From positions 1 through 7,832 of the forward strand of contig JBFXDI010000167.1 of NCBI GenBank assembly GCA_050181295.1: a stretch of DNA of 7,832 nt, given 5' to 3'. The notes below the pieces were generated by a model. That model saw nothing but the letters and a program-made list of their open reading frames with translations. It did not search any database and was not told where the DNA came from. Shown piece after piece: positions 6,701-7,832 of the stretch (its first letter is position 1; every line of letters starts with the position of its first letter). Position numbers and translations under genes: made by a program. The DNA is from JBFXDI01 sp050181295. Its GTDB lineage: Bacteria > Pseudomonadota > Alphaproteobacteria > Rhizobiales > Aestuariivirgaceae.

Positions 6701-7819
6701 ATGGCCTTCACTTTTATCCACACGGCGGACTGGCAGATCGGCAAGCGTTTCGGCCGTTTTCCGGCCGAGCGCGCGGCGCTTCTCGGCCAGGCGCGCCTCG
6801 AGGCAGTCGACCGGCTGGCGCAGGCCGCGCGCGGGCACGGCATCGCCCACATCCTCGTGGCCGGCGATGTCTTCGATACCGCAAGCCCCGAGCCGCAGAC
6901 GCGTCGTCGCCTGTTCGAGCGGCTGAAGCAGCATGGCGACGTCCGCTGGCACCTGCTGCCCGGCAACCACGATCCCGCCCAGGCTGGCGGGCTTTGGGAT
7001 TGCTGCCACGCCGAAGGCACTCCACCGAACGTCGTCCTGCATTGCGAGGCGGGTCCTGTCGAGATCGAGACGGGCGTCTGGCTGCTTCCCTCGCCTCTTG
7101 CCGCGAGCAACGCTGCGGAGGATCCCGCCGCCTGGATGGCGGAAGCTGCAACGCCCGAAGGCGCCCTCCGCATCGGGCTCGCCCATGGGAGCGCGGCGGG
7201 CTTCGGCGGCGAAAGCCCGAGATCCATCGATCCTGCCGTCGCGGAGCGTGCCGGCCTCGCCTACCTGGCGCTCGGCGACTGGCATGGCCTGAAAAAGGTC
7301 GGCGCCCGAGCATGGTACAGCGGCACGCCGGAGCCCGACCGGTTCAAGGACAACGATCCGGGCTTCGCGCTCTGCGTGACGCTGGAGACTGCGCACGCCG
7401 CGCCGACCGTCGTGCCGGTTCGGACCGGCCGCTACCGCTGGGCCACGCAAACGATGCGTCTCGCGGCCGCGGAGGAATTCGGGGTGCTGGAGCCTGGCAT
7501 CCGAGGCCTCTGCTCCGATCCGGGCAACCTGCTGCTGTCGCTCGAGGTCTCGGGCCTCGTCTCGCTCTCTGACAGGGCGTGCATCGCCCAGCGTCTGGAA
7601 CAGCTCGGCGCCGCCCTCTTCCATCTCGAGACGGAACTGGACAGGCTGGAGGTCCGGCCCGTTGTGGACGACCTCGACCGCATCGACCGCGCAGGCGAGC
7701 TGCGGGCGGCGGCGGAACGGCTGGCATCCATGTCCGGCGACACGGCCGGCGTGGAGTCGGCTGTCGCAAGGGGCGCGCTGGCCCGCCTCTATGCCTGGAC
7801 CGCAGGTGCCAGACTATGA
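6701..7819 (+). CDS. SbcD/Mre11-like metallophosphoesterase (DNA repair exonuclease family)
   Basis: A 372-residue protein with the calcineurin-like phosphoesterase motifs in order: HTADWQIGK (7-15), GDVFD (55-59), PGNHD (87-91), AHG (161-163) and GDWHG (192-196), followed by a C-terminal region of about 170 residues as in SbcD/YhaO-type nucleases. Such proteins bind two metal ions (usually Mn2+) and cut DNA ends together with an SbcC/Rad50-type ATPase. Compared with classical Mre11/SbcD, the D-x-H of motif I is D10-W-Q12, and the last G-H-x-H motif is G-D193-W-H195, so two metal ligands differ. ATG 6701 is preferred to the ATG at 6668 because the conserved strand begins at once and the earlier start would overlap the candidate promoter and the palindrome; GAGGGA lies 12 bases upstream. 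The stop overlaps the next start (ATGA at 7816-7819). The family call is firm; nuclease activity and substrate are inferred. Confidence 0.88.
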   Translation: MAFTFIHTADWQIGKRFGRFPAERAALLGQARLEAVDRLAQAARGHGIAHILVAGDVFDTASPEPQTRRRLFERLKQHGDVRWHLLPGNHDPAQAGGLWDCCHAEGTPPNVVLHCEAGPVEIETGVWLLPSPLAASNAAEDPAAWMAEAATPEGALRIGLAHGSAAGFGGESPRSIDPAVAERAGLAYLALGDWHGLKKVGARAWYSGTPEPDRFKDNDPGFALCVTLETAHAAPTVVPVRTGRYRWATQTMRLAAAEEFGVLEPGIRGLCSDPGNLLLSLEVSGLVSLSDRACIAQRLEQLGAALFHLETELDRLEVRPVVDDLDRIDRAGELRAAAERLASMSGDTAGVESAVARGALARLYAWTAGARL

Positions 7820-7832
7820 AGGTGCGCGCCAT
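7816..7832 (+). CDS. Start of a downstream gene, probably the SbcC/Rad50-like ATPase partner (5' fragment)
   Basis: An ATG at 7816 overlaps the TGA of the SbcD-like gene by four bases and opens MKVRA before the window ends. Only five codons are visible, so the sequence alone identifies nothing. The call rests on context: SbcD/Mre11-like genes are commonly followed, often with such an overlap, by a large AAA/SMC-type ATPase whose N-terminus starts with a short basic strand of this kind. Confidence 0.5.

Overview
The window is a high-GC bacterial chromosomal segment, most likely from an alphaproteobacterium of the Rhizobiales/Hyphomicrobiales (Rhizobium, Agrobacterium, Sinorhizobium relatives). 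The strongest pointer is an mprF/lpiA gene directly followed by acvB. This pairing is known from rhizobia and agrobacteria, where one enzyme makes the cationic lipid lysyl-phosphatidylglycerol (LPG) and the other breaks it down. I see no tRNA, rRNA, CRISPR array, insertion sequence or phage gene. Coding density is very high, with two 4-base ATGA start/stop overlaps, so this looks like ordinary, well-organised chromosome rather than a mobile island.

Left part (1-2527): a luciferase-like flavin monooxygenase gene runs leftwards off the window edge. It is divergent from a MocR-type regulator (GntR DNA-binding domain fused to a PLP-dependent aminotransferase domain). The 81-base region between them holds an imperfect inverted repeat just before the regulator start, which could be its operator. 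A small NIPSNAP-family protein follows the regulator in the same direction. The three genes look like one local module in which a PLP-sensing or amine-sensing regulator controls a flavin oxidoreductase; the substrate is unknown.

Middle part (2528-6612): after a 108-base leader come mprF (lpiA), an integral membrane LPG synthase and flippase, and acvB, a secreted periplasmic alpha/beta-hydrolase of the VirJ family. The genes overlap by four bases and are almost certainly cotranslated. Together they set the level of LPG, which in rhizobia and agrobacteria is tied to acid tolerance, cationic-peptide resistance and, in Agrobacterium, type IV secretion and virulence. The AcvB sequence shows an internal duplication: the N-terminal half repeats the fold of the catalytic half but has lost the nucleophile serine.

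Right part (6613-7832): a new transcription unit seems to begin after a short gap containing a weak promoter and a 15-base palindrome. It encodes an SbcD/Mre11-like metallophosphoesterase whose metal-site motifs differ from the classical ones. Its stop overlaps the start of another gene, of which only five codons are in the window and which by position is probably the SbcC/Rad50-like ATPase partner.

I did not find a clearly new multi-gene system. The best leads are the degenerate hydrolase copy in AcvB, the altered metal ligands of the SbcD-like nuclease, and two palindromes that may be operators.
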